Assembly: GCF_003201655.1 (NCBI RefSeq)
Contig: NZ_QJJU01000009.1
Span: 124,001 to 188,000, forward strand
Length of the DNA stretch: 64,000 nucleotides
Direction: 5' to 3'
Source: Mycolicibacterium moriokaense
GTDB taxonomy: Bacteria; Actinomycetota; Actinomycetes; Mycobacteriales; Mycobacteriaceae
Of this stretch, positions 1-8,166 are shown piece after piece. The stretch's first letter is position 1. Every line of letters starts with the position of its first letter. The notes below the pieces were generated by a model that had not been told where the DNA came from, searched no databases, and worked only from the letters and a program-made list of their open reading frames with translations. The translations under genes and the position numbers were made by a program.

Positions 1-65
1 GGCACGGGCGAATCGAACATCACGCCGGTACGCGGATGGGCGAGCTTCACACGACCACTCTGCAT
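1..65 (-). CDS. udgB: Type-5 uracil-DNA glycosylase UdgB, N-terminal fragment
   Basis: Only the first 21 or so codons lie in the window; the rest is beyond the left edge. Read leftward from an ATG at 65, the peptide contains HPRTG followed by FDSPVP. This resembles the N-terminus I remember for mycobacterial UdgB (PRTG..FDSPVPP), an iron-sulfur enzyme that removes uracil and other deaminated bases from DNA. The position, divergent from the Tap pump, matches Rv1259 next to Rv1258c in M. tuberculosis. A GTG at 50 is an alternative start. The identification rests on a short peptide plus synteny. Confidence 0.55.
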   Translation of the reverse strand, partial: MQSGRVKLAHPRTGVMFDSPV

Positions 66-104
66 GCGCGCCAAATTCGCGTGCCGAGCGGGCCAGCCCG
101 CTGT

Positions 105-110
105 TAGATT
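105..110 (+). promoter_or_regulatory. Candidate -10 box for the Tap-like pump
   Basis: TAGATT fits the mycobacterial TANNNT -10 pattern and lies 15 nt before the ATG at 126. No convincing -35 hexamer or Shine-Dalgarno sequence is visible. The 60 bp between the two divergent starts must hold both promoters. Confidence 0.35.
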
Positions 111-125
111 CGGCCGAGATATCCC

Positions 126-1379
126 ATGAACTCCACCAAGCGCGGCCCTCTGTTCCTGATCCTGTTCGCCGCGCTGATGGCGGGCGCAGGCAACGGCATC
201 TCGATCGTCGCGTTTCCCTGGCTTGTGTTGCAGCGCAACGGCTCAGCGCTGGACGCCTCGCTCGTAGCGATGGCAGGCACGCTGCCGTTGCTTGCAGCCA
301 CCCTGATCGCAGGCGCCGCGGTGGACTACCTCGGCCGCAGGCGGGTTTCGATGATCTCCGACGTGTTGTCGGCATTGTCCGTGGCCGCGGTGCCGCTCCT
401 GGCCCTCACGTTCGGCGTGGACGCGATCAACGTCGCGGTGCTCGCCGGGCTGGCCGCGCTCGGCGCATTCTTCGACCCCGCCGGGATGACGGCGCGCGAG
501 ACGATGCTGCCCGAGGCGGCCACCCGCGCGGGCTGGACCCTGGACCACGCTAACAGCGTCTACGAGGCGGTCTTCAACTTGTCGTACATCGTCGGGCCGG
601 GCATCGGCGGCCTGCTGATCGCCACCCTTGGCGGCATCAACACCATGTGGGTGACCGCATCTGCCTTCGGACTGTCGATCGTCGCGATCAGGGTGCTTCG
701 GCTGGAGGGCGCGGGCAAGCCAGACCGGACCGCCCTGCCAGAAGGAGTGTGGGCGGGAATCGTCGAAGGGCTGAAGTTCGTCTGGAACAACAACGTGTTG
801 CGCACCCTTGCGTTCATCGACCTGGCGGCGACCGGCCTGTACATGCCGATGGAGAGCGTTCTGTTTCCGAAGTACTTCACCGACAGGAACGAACCCGCGC
901 AACTTGGCTGGGTGTTGATGGCGTTGAGCGTCGGCGGCCTGATCGGGGCGCTGGGCTACGCGCTGCTGTCGAAGTATGCGAGCAAGCGCGCCGTCATGCT
1001 GACCGCGGTGATGACGCTCGGGGTCGCGATGACGATCATCGCGTTCCTGCCGCCGCTGCCCCTGATACTCGTCCTGTGTGCCGTGGTCGGGTTGGTGTAC
1101 GGGCCGATCGCACCGATCTACAACTACGTCATGCAGACCCGCGCGCCGCAGCATCTCCGTGGCCGCGTGGTGGGGGTGATGGGATCGCTGGCCTACGCCG
1201 CAGGACCGCTCGGCTTGATACTGGCGGGCCCACTCGCTGATGCCGCCGGATTGCACACGACGTTTCTCGCCCTGTCGCTGCCGATGCTGCTGCTGGGCAT
1301 CGTCGCCATCTTCTTGCCCGCTCTGCGCGAACTGGACTCAGGCGGGCAGATCGACCAGGCGCCGGGTCAGACGGAGTAA
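126..1379 (+). CDS. tap: MFS multidrug efflux pump, Tap (Rv1258c) family
   Basis: A 417-residue polytopic membrane protein of the major facilitator superfamily with about 12 hydrophobic segments. The loop motif DYLGRRR follows the second segment, and a conserved AGPLGL/AGPLADAAGLH stretch lies near the end. Sequence and length resemble M. tuberculosis Tap (Rv1258c, 419 aa), a proton-driven pump linked to low-level tetracycline and aminoglycoside resistance. It is divergent from udgB and followed, after 75 bp, by an unrelated LuxR regulator instead of the oxidoreductase that adjoins it in M. tuberculosis. In M. tuberculosis this gene is under WhiB7 control, but I could not see a clear WhiB7 box here. 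The MFS family is certain; the Tap orthology is from memory and synteny. Confidence 0.85.
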   Translation: MNSTKRGPLFLILFAALMAGAGNGISIVAFPWLVLQRNGSALDASLVAMAGTLPLLAATLIAGAAVDYLGRRRVSMISDVLSALSVAAVPLLALTFGVDAINVAVLAGLAALGAFFDPAGMTARETMLPEAATRAGWTLDHANSVYEAVFNLSYIVGPGIGGLLIATLGGINTMWVTASAFGLSIVAIRVLRLEGAGKPDRTALPEGVWAGIVEGLKFVWNNNVLRTLAFIDLAATGLYMPMESVLFPKYFTDRNEPAQLGWVLMALSVGGLIGALGYALLSKYASKRAVMLTAVMTLGVAMTIIAFLPPLPLILVLCAVVGLVYGPIAPIYNYVMQTRAPQHLRGRVVGVMGSLAYAAGPLGLILAGPLADAAGLHTTFLALSLPMLLLGIVAIFLPALRELDSGGQIDQAPGQTE

Positions 1380-1442
1380 CTGCGACGCCGACACAGCGAG
1401 CTGAATACGCGGGGTTTGCCCTGTCAGGCGCTGTCAGCCATT

Positions 1443-1448
1443 TAGGCT
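1443..1448 (+). promoter_or_regulatory. Leaderless-type -10 box for the LAL regulator
   Basis: TAGGCT (TANNNT) ends 6 nt before the GTG at 1455, the spacing expected for a leaderless transcript. A direct repeat CTGTCAG-GCG-CTGTCAG (1421-1437) sits where the -35 region should be and could be a regulator site. Confidence 0.5.
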
Positions 1449-1454
1449 TCCGAT

Positions 1455-4061
1455 GTGGGGTTGACGTGGCCGTTGATCGGCCGCTCGGAGGGGATGGCGA
1501 CCATCGTGGCCGCAGTGTCGGATCCCGACCTCGCCGGGATTCTGGTCAGCGGGCCCGCGGGCATCGGGAAGAGCCGAATAGTGCGAGAGGCGCTGGCGTC
1601 GGTCGCGTCGGATGGCTTTGAAGCGCGCTGGGCTGTCGGCACGACGTCGGCACGCAAGTTGCCTCTCGGTGCATTCGCGTCATGGGCAGGGTCGGGCGGC
1701 ACCGATCGTCTGCAACTGGTGCGCGGCGTCATCGATTCGGTGACATCGGCGCCGCCAGGTACCACCGTGGTGCTCGGTGTCGACGACGTGCATCTCATCG
1801 ACGAACTGTCGACGTTCGTCCTGCACCAGATCGTGCAGCGGGCGGCCGCCAAGGTCGTACTGACCGTGCGTGAGGGCGAACGCGTTCCGACCGAAATATA
1901 TGAGGTATGGAAGGGCGGCCAATTCGAGCGATTGGACCTCCAGCCGCTTTCCGACGGCGAAGTGGCCGAACTGTTGGCGGCCACGTTGGGCGGGCCGGTG
2001 GATCCCGACGCCGCCACCCGGCTGTGGAAGCTGACGCGCGGGAACGCGCTTTATCTCCGCAACATCGTCGAGCAGGAAGTAGCAGACCGCCGACTCAGGC
2101 AGGAGAACGGCTACTGGCAATGGATCGGCGAGCCCACCATGCCAAGGGGTTTGGTCGAGCTGATCGAATCCCGCTTCGGCGCGCTCTCACAGCCCGTCGT
2201 TGACGTGATCGATGCGCTGGCCGTCGGGGAACCGCTCGAGATGACGATATTGCGAAAGATTGCGGATCCCGATGCCATCGAGGAAGCCAATCTGCGCGGC
2301 CTGGTCACGGTCGACGAAAGCGATGCAGGGATCGACGTGCGACTGGCGCACCCGCTCTACGGCGAGGTACGACGGTCGCGATCCGCCGAAACCAGGTTGC
2401 GACGACTGCGAGGAATGGTGGCGACGGAGCTGGCGTCTGCCCCAGGAAGCGACGACATGCGCAGCGTGGTGCGCCGCGCATCGTTGAGTCTCGACTCGGA
2501 CCTGACCCCCGACACCGATCTGCTTCTTACCGCAGCACGTGGCGCCATCTGGCTGGGAGATTTGCGGCTGGCCGATCGCCTCGCGAAAGCCGCGATCCGC
2601 GCAGGCGCATCGCCACGCGCGTATTTCCTTCGTGCGCATGCATTGTCGTGGCTGCCCGCAGGCAAGGAAGCCGACGGGGTGCTGGCTGCAGTGCCCGTCT
2701 CAGAGCTGACCGACGACGACCGCGGCCGGCTCGCGTACCTCCGCGCCCTCAATACGTTGTGGGCCCTCGGGGACGCCCCGCGCGCGAAGGAAATTATCGA
2801 CGACGCAGCCCTTAGCACTGCGCCTCGCTACTGGATCGACTCCTTCCTCGCGGTGTACTGGTTTGCGCTGGACCAACCGCAGGAAGCATTGCAGACATCG
2901 GAAAGCCTTGTGCTGGAAGATTTGCCGGCGGTTGCAGGCGCCGAGACCGCATGGGCGCTTGCCGTCATATTGGCGGACACGGGACAAACCGATAAGGCGG
3001 TGTCCGTCGCGAAGACTGGCTACGCCGTTGCGACCCGATTCTTCGACTCCCCCCAGATGCGGTTCAACATCGCCGACGCGCACGTGAGCGCGCTTCTGTT
3101 GGCTGGCCAAATCGAGGTCGGGCTCGAGATGGCGGAACAAGTCCGAGGCGAAGCTGCCGAGGTGCCTGGGCCTCCACAGCTGGTCGGCACTGCCATCGTA
3201 GGCAGAGCGGCGCTCGCCGCCGGTCGGCTCGACTCGGCCTGCGCACTGTTGGGCACCGCAGCGCCCGCTCTATCGGCGTCAGGGAATGCGATGGGCTGGG
3301 GATTCCGCTACCACATCCCGTACGCCACCGCGCTGGCGATGCGTGGGGCGACAGAGGAGGCAGCGGCGGTGCTCACCGCGCTCGACGAAGCCTGGCGGCC
3401 ATTTCGCAATCTGGACTGTGAGCGCAGCCTGGCCCGTGCATGGCTGGCGGCCGGGCAGGGCGCCATCACCGAGGCGATCACCACTCTGCGGTCGGCTGCC
3501 GAAACTGCCGCAGCCAAGGGACAATTCGCCGCCGAGGTGATTTGCCTGCAGACCGCTGTCCAGTTCGGGGATCACTCCGTTGCGCCTCGGCTGACCGAAC
3601 TGGAATCAATCGTCGAGGGCCCGCGCGTGAAACTGGCCAGCCGATTCGCAGCCGCGCTCGCCGGTACCGATGCGGCCGAATTAGAGGAAGTCTCAACCGA
3701 ATTCGAGCAAATGGGCGACCTCGTCGCGGCGGTGGACGCTGCTGCCCACGCCTGCATCGCATTCCGCCACGGCGATCGGCGCGGCTCAGCACTGGGATGC
3801 TCCGCGCGGGCGGAGGCGCTGGCGCAACGATGCGGGGGCATCAGCACACCGGTGCTGCGCGAAGTCAGCGAACCGCTGCCGCTGACGGCGCGCGAACGCG
3901 AGATCGTCCGGCTCCTCGGGTCGGGGTCGTCCACCCGCGACATCGCCGAGCGGCTTTATCTCTCGGCTCGCACGGTCGAAGGCCACATTTATCGGGCCAT
4001 GACCAAGACGGGGGCGGAAACCCGCGACGAACTCATCCGCTTGCTATACCCCGATCGGTGA
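1455..4061 (+). CDS. Large ATP-binding LuxR-family (LAL) transcriptional regulator
   Basis: An 868-residue protein built like the LAL/MalT-type regulators. It has an N-terminal AAA-like ATPase with Walker A GPAGIGKS (about residues 33-40) and a Walker-B-like LGVDDVH, then a long alpha-helical middle region of the TPR type, and a C-terminal LuxR helix-turn-helix starting with LTAREREIVRLL (about residue 809 onward). Such proteins are activators whose DNA binding depends on ATP and an inducer. The GTG start is supported by a TANNNT box 6 nt upstream; the only upstream ATG in reach (1453) runs into a stop. The gene separates Tap from the FAD oxidoreductase, which are adjacent in M. tuberculosis, so it looks inserted. 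The ligand is unknown; plausible targets are the flanking genes. Confidence 0.9.
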   Translation: MGLTWPLIGRSEGMATIVAAVSDPDLAGILVSGPAGIGKSRIVREALASVASDGFEARWAVGTTSARKLPLGAFASWAGSGGTDRLQLVRGVIDSVTSAPPGTTVVLGVDDVHLIDELSTFVLHQIVQRAAAKVVLTVREGERVPTEIYEVWKGGQFERLDLQPLSDGEVAELLAATLGGPVDPDAATRLWKLTRGNALYLRNIVEQEVADRRLRQENGYWQWIGEPTMPRGLVELIESRFGALSQPVVDVIDALAVGEPLEMTILRKIADPDAIEEANLRGLVTVDESDAGIDVRLAHPLYGEVRRSRSAETRLRRLRGMVATELASAPGSDDMRSVVRRASLSLDSDLTPDTDLLLTAARGAIWLGDLRLADRLAKAAIRAGASPRAYFLRAHALSWLPAGKEADGVLAAVPVSELTDDDRGRLAYLRALNTLWALGDAPRAKEIIDDAALSTAPRYWIDSFLAVYWFALDQPQEALQTSESLVLEDLPAVAGAETAWALAVILADTGQTDKAVSVAKTGYAVATRFFDSPQMRFNIADAHVSALLLAGQIEVGLEMAEQVRGEAAEVPGPPQLVGTAIVGRAALAAGRLDSACALLGTAAPALSASGNAMGWGFRYHIPYATALAMRGATEEAAAVLTALDEAWRPFRNLDCERSLARAWLAAGQGAITEAITTLRSAAETAAAKGQFAAEVICLQTAVQFGDHSVAPRLTELESIVEGPRVKLASRFAAALAGTDAAELEEVSTEFEQMGDLVAAVDAAAHACIAFRHGDRRGSALGCSARAEALAQRCGGISTPVLREVSEPLPLTAREREIVRLLGSGSSTRDIAERLYLSARTVEGHIYRAMTKTGAETRDELIRLLYPDR

Positions 4062-4075
4062 GCGTGGGCGCCTCG

Positions 4076-4081
4076 TAGCAT
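4076..4081 (+). promoter_or_regulatory. Leaderless-type -10 box for the FAD oxidoreductase
   Basis: TAGCAT followed by 6 nt and the ATG at 4088. This suggests the oxidoreductase has its own leaderless promoter despite lying only 26 bp after the LAL gene. Confidence 0.45.
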
Positions 4082-4087
4082 CGACTC

Positions 4088-5464
4088 ATGAGCTCTACAA
4101 GCTCCCTGGCAGTAGCGGCCCTTATCGCCGAATTGCCCGACGGCGTTGTCGTCACCGACCCCGACATCCTCGAGTCCTATCGGCAGGACCGCGCAGCCGA
4201 TCCCAGCGCGGGAACGCCGTTGGCCGTGGTGCGGCCCCACCGCACCGAAGAGGTGCAAACGGTGATGCGCTGGGCGAGCACTAACAAGATCGCCGTCGTA
4301 CCCCGCGGCATGGGCACCGGGCTGTCCGGTGGGGCCACGGCGCTGACCGGCGGCATCGTGCTCAGCACGGAGAAGATGCGGGACATCACCGTCGACCCGG
4401 TGACGCGCACCGCCGTCGCACAGCCAGGACTGCTCAACGCCGAGGTCAAGAAGACCGTCGCTGAGTACGGGCTGTGGTATCCGCCGGATCCGTCGTCGTT
4501 CGAGATCTGCAGCATCGGCGGCAACATCGCCACCAATGCAGGCGGGTTGTGCTGCGTGAAGTACGGCGTCACCACCGACTACGTGCTTGGCCTCCAGGTG
4601 GTGCTGGCCGACGGGACCGTCGTTCGTCTCGGTGGCCCCCGACTGAAGGACGTCGCCGGGCTTTCGCTGACGAAGCTCTTCGTCGGCAGCGAGGGCACGC
4701 TCGGGGTGATCACCGAGGTGACACTGCGGCTGCTGCCGCCACAACACGTCGCGAGCACGGTGGTCGCCACATTCGACTCGGTGGAGGGCGCCGCCAATGC
4801 CGTCGTGACGATCACCGGCAAGATCCGGCCGTCGATGCTGGAGTTCATGGACTCGGCCGCGATCAACGCCGTCGAGGACAAGCTGCGAATGGGCCTCGAC
4901 CGAAATGCCGCCGCGATGATGGTGGCCGCCACCGACGACCGCGGCCCCTCAGGCGTTGAGGACGCCGAGTTCATGGCAGGAGTGTTCACCGAACACGGTG
5001 CGAAGGAAGTGTTTTCGACGTCCGACCCCGACGAGGGCGAGGCGTTCGTTGCGGCTCGGCGGTTCGCGATCCCCGCGGTCGAGGCGAAGGGCTCACTGCT
5101 GCTCGAGGACGTCGGCGTGCCGCTGCCCGCACTGGCCGATCTGGTCGCCGGGGTTGCGAAGATCGCCGCCAACCAGGACGTGATGATCTCGGTGATCGCC
5201 CACGCAGGCGACGGCAACACCCACCCTCTGATCGTGTACGACCCCGCTGACGCGGCGATGGCGCAGCGCGCCCAGAAGGCGTTCGGCGAGATCATGGATC
5301 TGGCGGTCGGACTCGGGGGCACTATCACCGGCGAGCACGGGGTCGGGCGGCTGAAACGGCCCTGGCTGGCGGGCCAACTCGGGCCCGAGGCGATGGAGCT
5401 CAACCAGCGGATAAAGAAGGCACTCGACCCCGACGGCATCCTGAACCCGGGCGCAGCAATCTAG
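4088..5464 (+). CDS. FAD-linked oxidase, GlcD/D-lactate dehydrogenase type (Rv1257c-like)
   Basis: A 458-residue flavoprotein with an N-terminal FAD-binding-4 (PP-loop) domain and a C-terminal FAD-oxidase-C domain. The FAD loop PRGMGTGLSGG is near residue 72, followed by GGNIATNAGG and SEGTLGVITE. The C-terminal part has HAGDGNTHP and ITGEHGVGRLK, which in this family line the active site that oxidises 2-hydroxy acids such as glycolate, D-lactate or D-2-hydroxyglutarate. Position next to CYP130 matches Rv1257c. Its true substrate and electron acceptor cannot be read from the sequence. A paralogue of the same architecture lies at 15851-17197. Confidence 0.85.
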   Translation: MSSTSSLAVAALIAELPDGVVVTDPDILESYRQDRAADPSAGTPLAVVRPHRTEEVQTVMRWASTNKIAVVPRGMGTGLSGGATALTGGIVLSTEKMRDITVDPVTRTAVAQPGLLNAEVKKTVAEYGLWYPPDPSSFEICSIGGNIATNAGGLCCVKYGVTTDYVLGLQVVLADGTVVRLGGPRLKDVAGLSLTKLFVGSEGTLGVITEVTLRLLPPQHVASTVVATFDSVEGAANAVVTITGKIRPSMLEFMDSAAINAVEDKLRMGLDRNAAAMMVAATDDRGPSGVEDAEFMAGVFTEHGAKEVFSTSDPDEGEAFVAARRFAIPAVEAKGSLLLEDVGVPLPALADLVAGVAKIAANQDVMISVIAHAGDGNTHPLIVYDPADAAMAQRAQKAFGEIMDLAVGLGGTITGEHGVGRLKRPWLAGQLGPEAMELNQRIKKALDPDGILNPGAAI

Positions 5465-5516
5465 CGATTTGTGTGCGTTTCGGAGCGCTCACCGCTCGTG
5501 GACGCACACAAATCGC
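5464..5516. repeat. Perfect 15-bp inverted repeat at the oxidoreductase stop codon
   Basis: GCGATTTGTGTGCGT (5464-5478) is exactly complementary to 5502-5516, with a 23-nt spacer that itself holds GAGCG/CGCTC. The left arm begins on the last base of the stop codon. It could form a strong hairpin acting as a U-less terminator or 3' end stabiliser. It is placed like three related elements elsewhere in the window, but has a different core. Confidence 0.75.
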
Positions 5517-5525
5517 GAACGCCTA

Positions 5526-5582
5526 TTGACAGGTCATGGTCAACTGTCGTACCAATGAGACATGACAGCTACTCTGTCTCAT
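5526..5582 (+). promoter_or_regulatory. CYP130 promoter with overlapping inverted repeats
   Basis: A consensus -35 TTGACA (5526-5531) is followed, after 18 nt, by TACCAA (5550-5555), 6 nt before the ATG at 5562. Three symmetric motifs overlap it: TTGAC-N8-GTCAA and GACAG-N11-CTGTC in the spacer, and ATGAGACA (5555-5562) with its exact complement TGTCTCAT (5575-5582), which straddles the start codon. They are plausible operators for the TetR protein encoded by the next gene. Confidence 0.55.
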
Positions 5583-6803
5583 AGCTCACCTGCCCGGTTT
5601 CAGCTCGCCAACGCCAATACCTGGCGCGACCCGTGGCCGATGTACCGCGCACTTCGCGACCACGATCCCGTGCAGCATGTCGTGCCCGACGACAAGCCGG
5701 ACCACGACTACTACGTGCTGTCGCGGCACGCCGACATCTGGGCGGCCGCCCGCGATCACGAGACCTTCTCGTCGGCTCTCGGGCTGACGGTGAACTACGG
5801 CGAACTCGAGCTGATCGGCCTTGCCGACAACCCGCCGATGGTGATGCAGGACCCGCCGGTACACACCGAGTTTCGAAAGCTGGTCTCTCGCGGTTTCACG
5901 CCACGGCAGGTCGAGGCCGTCGAACCCAAGGTGCGCGAATACGTCGTCGAGCGCATCGAACGCATTCGCGCCAACGGCGGCGGCGACATCGTCGCCGAGT
6001 TGTTCAAGCCACTGCCGTCCATGGTCGTCGCGCACTACCTCGGCGTGCCCGAAGAGGACCGCAACCAGTTCGACGGCTGGACCGAAGCGATCGTCGCGGC
6101 CAACACCGTCGAGGGCGGAGTCGCGGGTGCCTTGGGCACGCTCGGCGATGCGCTCGGCGAGATGATGGCCTACTTCACTTCATTGATCGAGCGGCGGCGC
6201 GTCGAGCCCGAGGACGACACGGTCTCGCATCTAGTGGCCGCCGGTGTGGGCGCCGATGGTGACATTGCCGGCGTCCTATCGATTCTCGCGTTCACGTTCA
6301 CGATGGTCACCGGCGGCAACGACACCACTACCGGCATGCTCGGCGGGTCGGTGCAGCTGCTCCACCAGCGGCCCGACCAACGCAAGTTGCTCACCGAAAA
6401 CCCCGACCTGATCCCGGATTCCGTCGACGAGTTCCTGCGGCTGACATCGCCGGTGCAGATGCTCGGCCGCACCGTGACGCGCGACGTGAAGGTCGGCGAC
6501 GTCACCATACCGGAGGGCCGTCGCGCAATGTTTCTCTACGGCTCCGGCAACCGCGACGAGCGACAGTACGGCGACGACGCCGGTGAGCTGGACGTGACAC
6601 GAAAGCCGCGCAACATCCTGACGTTCAGCCACGGCGCCCACCACTGCCTCGGCGCGGCGGCAGCGCGCATGCAGTCGCGGGTCGCGCTAACCGAACTGAT
6701 GGCACGGATTCCCGATTTCGAGGTCGACGAGGCCGGAATCATCTGGGCCGGTGGCAGTTACGTCCGAAGGCCGTTGTCAGTGCCGTTGACGGTGACATCC
6801 TGA
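5562..6803 (+). CDS. cyp130: Cytochrome P450, CYP130 family
   Basis: A 413-residue soluble bacterial P450. The I-helix oxygen-activation motif is GGNDTT (about residues 251-256), the heme-binding loop is FSHGAHHCLG with the ligand Cys near residue 362, and ALTELMARIPDFEVDE completes the typical C-terminus. Long stretches match what I remember of M. tuberculosis CYP130 (Rv1256c), for example LTVNYGELE, ADNPPMVMQDPPVHTEF and GGSYVRRPLSVP. CYP130 has a solved structure, but I know of no firmly assigned physiological substrate. The stop codon overlaps the start of the downstream TetR gene by one base (TGATG), so the two are co-translated. No dedicated ferredoxin is nearby. Confidence 0.93.
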   Translation: MTATLSHSSPARFQLANANTWRDPWPMYRALRDHDPVQHVVPDDKPDHDYYVLSRHADIWAAARDHETFSSALGLTVNYGELELIGLADNPPMVMQDPPVHTEFRKLVSRGFTPRQVEAVEPKVREYVVERIERIRANGGGDIVAELFKPLPSMVVAHYLGVPEEDRNQFDGWTEAIVAANTVEGGVAGALGTLGDALGEMMAYFTSLIERRRVEPEDDTVSHLVAAGVGADGDIAGVLSILAFTFTMVTGGNDTTTGMLGGSVQLLHQRPDQRKLLTENPDLIPDSVDEFLRLTSPVQMLGRTVTRDVKVGDVTIPEGRRAMFLYGSGNRDERQYGDDAGELDVTRKPRNILTFSHGAHHCLGAAAARMQSRVALTELMARIPDFEVDEAGIIWAGGSYVRRPLSVPLTVTS

Positions 6804-7384
6804 TGGCCGGCGATTGGCTGGCGGCGCGGCGCACCGAGGTGGCCGCGGACCGAATCCTTGACGCCGCCGGCGAGCTGTTCGCACAGAAGGAGGCGGCGGC
6901 CGTCGGCATGCACGAAATCGCCTCGGCGGCAGGGTGTTCCCGCGCGACCCTTTACCGGTACTTCGAGAACCGAGAAGCTCTGTACACCGCCTACGTCCAC
7001 CGCGAGAGCTACCGGCTCTACCGCGAGATGACCGAGCAGATCAACTCGGTGGTGGATCCCCGTGATCGCCTCATCGAGGGCATGCTCGCATCATTGCGCA
7101 ATGTCCGCGAAAGCCCCGCTCTGGCATCGTGGTTCGCCACCTCGCAGCGGCCGATCGGCGCCGAGATGGCCGAACAGTCCGAGGTGATCAAGGCGCTGAC
7201 GGAGGCTTTCGTCTACTCGCTCGGACCCGACACCCCCAAGTTGGTTGCACACCGGGCCCGCTGGCTGGTGCGGGTGATGACGTCGCTGTTTTTGTTCCCC
7301 GGACACGACGAGGACGACGAGCGCGCGATGCTCGAGGAGTTCGTCGTGCCGATCGTGGTGCCGAGTAGTGGAGTCACCAAATAG
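6803..7384 (+). CDS. TetR-family transcriptional regulator (Rv1255c-like)
   Basis: A 193-residue regulator with a TetR N-terminal helix-turn-helix: RILDAAGELF, then IASAAGCSRATLYRYFENREALYTAYV at about residues 15-65. The C-terminal ligand-binding part is helical and poorly conserved. The ATG overlaps the CYP130 stop codon by one base, so the regulator is made in fixed proportion to the P450 and most likely represses their shared promoter at about 5526-5582. The arrangement matches Rv1256c-Rv1255c. The inducer is unknown, but a P450 substrate is the natural candidate. Confidence 0.9.
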   Translation: MAGDWLAARRTEVAADRILDAAGELFAQKEAAAVGMHEIASAAGCSRATLYRYFENREALYTAYVHRESYRLYREMTEQINSVVDPRDRLIEGMLASLRNVRESPALASWFATSQRPIGAEMAEQSEVIKALTEAFVYSLGPDTPKLVAHRARWLVRVMTSLFLFPGHDEDDERAMLEEFVVPIVVPSSGVTK

Positions 7385-7431
7385 CACCGCGGCCGATCGC
7401 GCCACGCAATACGCTTGCGCGTATCCATTAC

Positions 7432-7450
7432 TTAGGGCAGCGTAACCTAA
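7432..7450. promoter_or_regulatory. IdeR (iron-box)-like operator
   Basis: TTAGGGCAGCGTAACCTAA matches 15 of 19 positions of the mycobacterial iron box as I remember it (TTAGGTTAGGCTAACCTAA). The two outer arms TTAGG and CCTAA are perfect. It lies 70 bp before the GTG at 7521, a plausible repressor position. Binding by IdeR is inferred. Confidence 0.5.
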
Positions 7451-7479
7451 CTCAGCATGGGGACGGCGGCCGCAGGGGT

Positions 7480-7498
7480 CTACTAGGCGATGTAGTAG
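7480..7498. promoter_or_regulatory. Short inverted repeat upstream of the membrane protein
   Basis: CTACT (7480-7484) and AGTAG (7494-7498) form a 5-bp dyad with a 9-nt spacer, 22 bp before the GTG at 7521. It could be a second operator near the transcription start; the binding protein is unknown. Confidence 0.3.
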
Positions 7499-7520
7499 CC
7501 GCGTCGGTAAGGTTTCGCGG

Positions 7521-8063
7521 GTGAGCACGCCGACATCACGCGCCGGGCATATGCGCGGCGGATTGGTCGGCCTGTGCGCGGCGTTGGTGACCGCGACAGC
7601 GCATGCGAGTGGCGGCGGGGGCGCCCCGGCCGGCGGCGCGCTAGTGCTCCTGCTGGTGGTGTGCGCGACGGTTGGCGCGGTGGTCGGTGGAATCACGCTC
7701 GAAGGCCGAGTCTCGCGCGCTGCGCTGGTGGTCGGCGCAATGGCCGCGGCTCAGATGCTAGGCCACGTTGTGCTGACTGTCGGCAGCCACCACGAGCACA
7801 CCGGCTGGTTGATGACGGCGCCGATGCTGCTGCTGCATCTTCTCGCCGCCGTGGGGCTCGGCCTGTTGATCAACGCGGTCGAATATCTCTATGCGGTATG
7901 TGGGTCCGTGCTGTGCTGGTTTCGGATCTTCGCCACGGGTCACATCCGCCCGCCCAGCGGGCAAGGTTGGCGACCCACCAATGTCATTGTCGCGCGGCCT
8001 GTTCTGCTGCGCACCGGGTTGGGGATGCGGGCACCGCCACAGGTGTCTTTCGCGAGCGCTTAG
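7521..8063 (+). CDS. Small polytopic membrane protein, probably metal-linked
   Basis: A 180-residue protein with an N-terminal signal-like or first membrane segment, then about three further hydrophobic helices and a polar C-terminus. Histidines cluster at or near membrane boundaries (LGHVVLTV, SHHEH, LLLHLL), suggesting a metal-related role. I do not recognise a named family with certainty. The gene lies 103 bp before a YcnI/DUF1775 gene on the same strand; such small His-containing membrane proteins often accompany YcnI. An IdeR-box-like site and a second dyad are upstream. The start is GTG at 7521. Function is inferred from context only. Confidence 0.7.
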   Translation: MSTPTSRAGHMRGGLVGLCAALVTATAHASGGGGAPAGGALVLLLVVCATVGAVVGGITLEGRVSRAALVVGAMAAAQMLGHVVLTVGSHHEHTGWLMTAPMLLLHLLAAVGLGLLINAVEYLYAVCGSVLCWFRIFATGHIRPPSGQGWRPTNVIVARPVLLRTGLGMRAPPQVSFASA

Positions 8064-8166
8064 CGCTCCGATCGCGTGTATGGGTCCGCTTCGCCGGTCG
8101 GCGATTGCGGCCCTTCAGTTGCGCTGCGCACCGTAAGCATCCCTATTACCGGAAAGACGAATTGAC

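Noticed and set aside
66-125. WhiB7 binding motif upstream of tap
   Set aside because: Expected from M. tuberculosis knowledge, but I could not see an AT-rich motif next to a clear -35; only a -10-like box is visible.
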